Source: JAQVYV01 sp964507305
GTDB taxonomy: Bacteria; Bacillota; Clostridia; Saccharofermentanales; UBA5734
Direction of reading: 5' to 3'
Length of the DNA: 15,710 nt
Assembly (NCBI GenBank): GCA_964507305.1
Contig: CAZDPQ010000056.1
Location: 1-15,710, forward strand
Both the position numbers and the translations under genes were made by a program. Of this stretch, positions 15,163 through 15,710 are shown in pieces; the first letter of the stretch is position 1; each line of letters begins with the position of its first letter. The notes below the pieces were generated by a model. That model did no database searches. It saw only the letters and a list, made by a program, of their open reading frames with translations, and was not told where the DNA came from.

Positions 15163-15710
15163 ATGAACCGGATTTTCACGCCGCTTTGCATATTCATCAC
15201 CGTCGCCCTGCTCGCGGCCTGCGCGCCGCAAGGCGGCAGCAGTTCCGAGCCGGTCTCGGCACTCTCTTCCTCGGATCAGGCTTCTTCCGGCATGCCGGCG
15301 TCCTCCGTTCCGGAAGACTCGTCGCAGTCGCCGGATCCCTCTTCCGCGCTTCCGTCCGGATCCTCATCCCTATCCGGGAACTCCGGACCCTTTTCATCCG
15401 CAAATTCCGTATCGAAAGGAAGCAGTACCATGAGCCAGTCATCTTCCGGGAACCCGTCATCCGCGAGCGACATCATCGTTCCGTATGGCAGCGACGGCTA
15501 TGACAGCAACCTGGTCGTTGCCGTCGATCAATTCGGACGGACATTCGACACCGTCGCCTCGTACAAGTCCAACAAGCAGGTCGGCATGTTCTTCTGGCTC
15601 TGGATCGGACAGCCGTACGCGACCGGGATCTATGATGCGACGAAGATCGCGGCCATGCCGAACGGCATCAAGCTGCTGTTCGATCCGAACTCCTACGACG
15701 CCAGCATCAG
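15163..15710 (+). CDS. Secreted lipoprotein with Ser/Pro-rich linker, function not identified (partial, 3' end outside window)
   Basis: I translated about 182 codons from the ATG at 15163; the frame is open at the window edge. Residues 1-19 are a lipoprotein signal ending in the lipobox LAAC (C20), so the mature protein is lipid-anchored on the outer face of the membrane. Residues 21 to about 112 form a linker very rich in serine with proline and glycine, which holds the folded part away from the surface. A folded domain then begins: IIVPYGSDGYDSNLVVAVDQ, TFDTVASYKSNKQVG, MFFWLWIGQPYATGIYDATK. The aromatic-rich FFWLW...YDxxKI stretch resembles openings of large uncharacterised secreted proteins in sugar loci, possibly glycosidases, but I do not assign a family. 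The Ser-rich linker is also open in other frames, which are not genes. The upstream TTAG repeats suggest co-regulation with the rhamnosidase operon. Confidence 0.85.
   Translation, partial: MNRIFTPLCIFITVALLAACAPQGGSSSEPVSALSSSDQASSGMPASSVPEDSSQSPDPSSALPSGSSSLSGNSGPFSSANSVSKGSSTMSQSSSGNPSSASDIIVPYGSDGYDSNLVVAVDQFGRTFDTVASYKSNKQVGMFFWLWIGQPYATGIYDATKIAAMPNGIKLLFDPNSYDASI

Noticed and set aside
14178..15200. Minus-strand open frame of about 340 codons opposite the AraC-family gene
   Set aside because: Low-complexity Asp/Val/Arg-rich product with no motif. The plus strand carries an unmistakable AraC family protein with its own promoter and ribosome site.
1..15710. CRISPR arrays, tRNA or rRNA genes, insertion sequences, phage genes
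   Set aside because: No repeated spacer array, cloverleaf-like segment, transposase or integrase was seen in any reading of the window.

Overview
The window reads as a carbohydrate-utilisation locus of a Bacillota (Firmicutes) bacterium, probably Clostridia or a Paenibacillus relative. The grounds are purine-rich AGGAGG-type ribosome sites, LplB/LplC-like sugar ABC permeases, Gram-positive style signal peptides and lipobox, and the association of DUF5696, Yip1-like and NHL-repeat proteins with sugar importers. By eye the coding DNA is clearly above 50% GC. The species cannot be named from the sequence.

Layout. Positions 14025 down to 1 (minus strand) hold nine tightly packed genes read in one direction: a cytoplasmic GH78 alpha-L-rhamnosidase; a very long (984 aa) extracellular solute-binding protein with two extra N-terminal beta-sandwich-like modules; a permease pair; a secreted NHL-repeat protein with a C-terminal membrane anchor; a Yip1-like polytopic membrane protein; a large secreted DUF5696 protein; and a second permease pair, the last gene running off the window at position 1. 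Spacings run from 4-nt overlaps to 52 nt, which supports one transcription unit of about 14 kb or more. No ABC ATPase is present, so a shared MsmX/UgpC-type ATPase encoded elsewhere is the likely energiser. Divergently, 14199-15026 (plus) encodes an AraC-family regulator. After a 136-nt gap, a plus-strand lipoprotein gene starts at 15163 and runs off the right edge.

Regulation. The rhamnosidase promoter and the lipoprotein promoter each carry two direct half-sites beginning TTAG, exactly 21 bp apart, with the proximal half-site overlapping the -35 region. The two proximal half-sites share TTAGT-N3-GTGTATTT. This is the geometry of an AraC-type activator bound next to RNA polymerase and suggests that the adjacent regulator controls both units.

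Proposed joint action (inference): a rhamnose-containing glycan or oligosaccharide is captured, and possibly trimmed, outside the cell by the lipoprotein, the DUF5696 protein and the modular binding protein. It is imported through one or two permease pairs and cut inside by the GH78 enzyme. The NHL/Yip1/DUF5696 block between the permease pairs is the least understood part and the best candidate for an undescribed transport-associated module.
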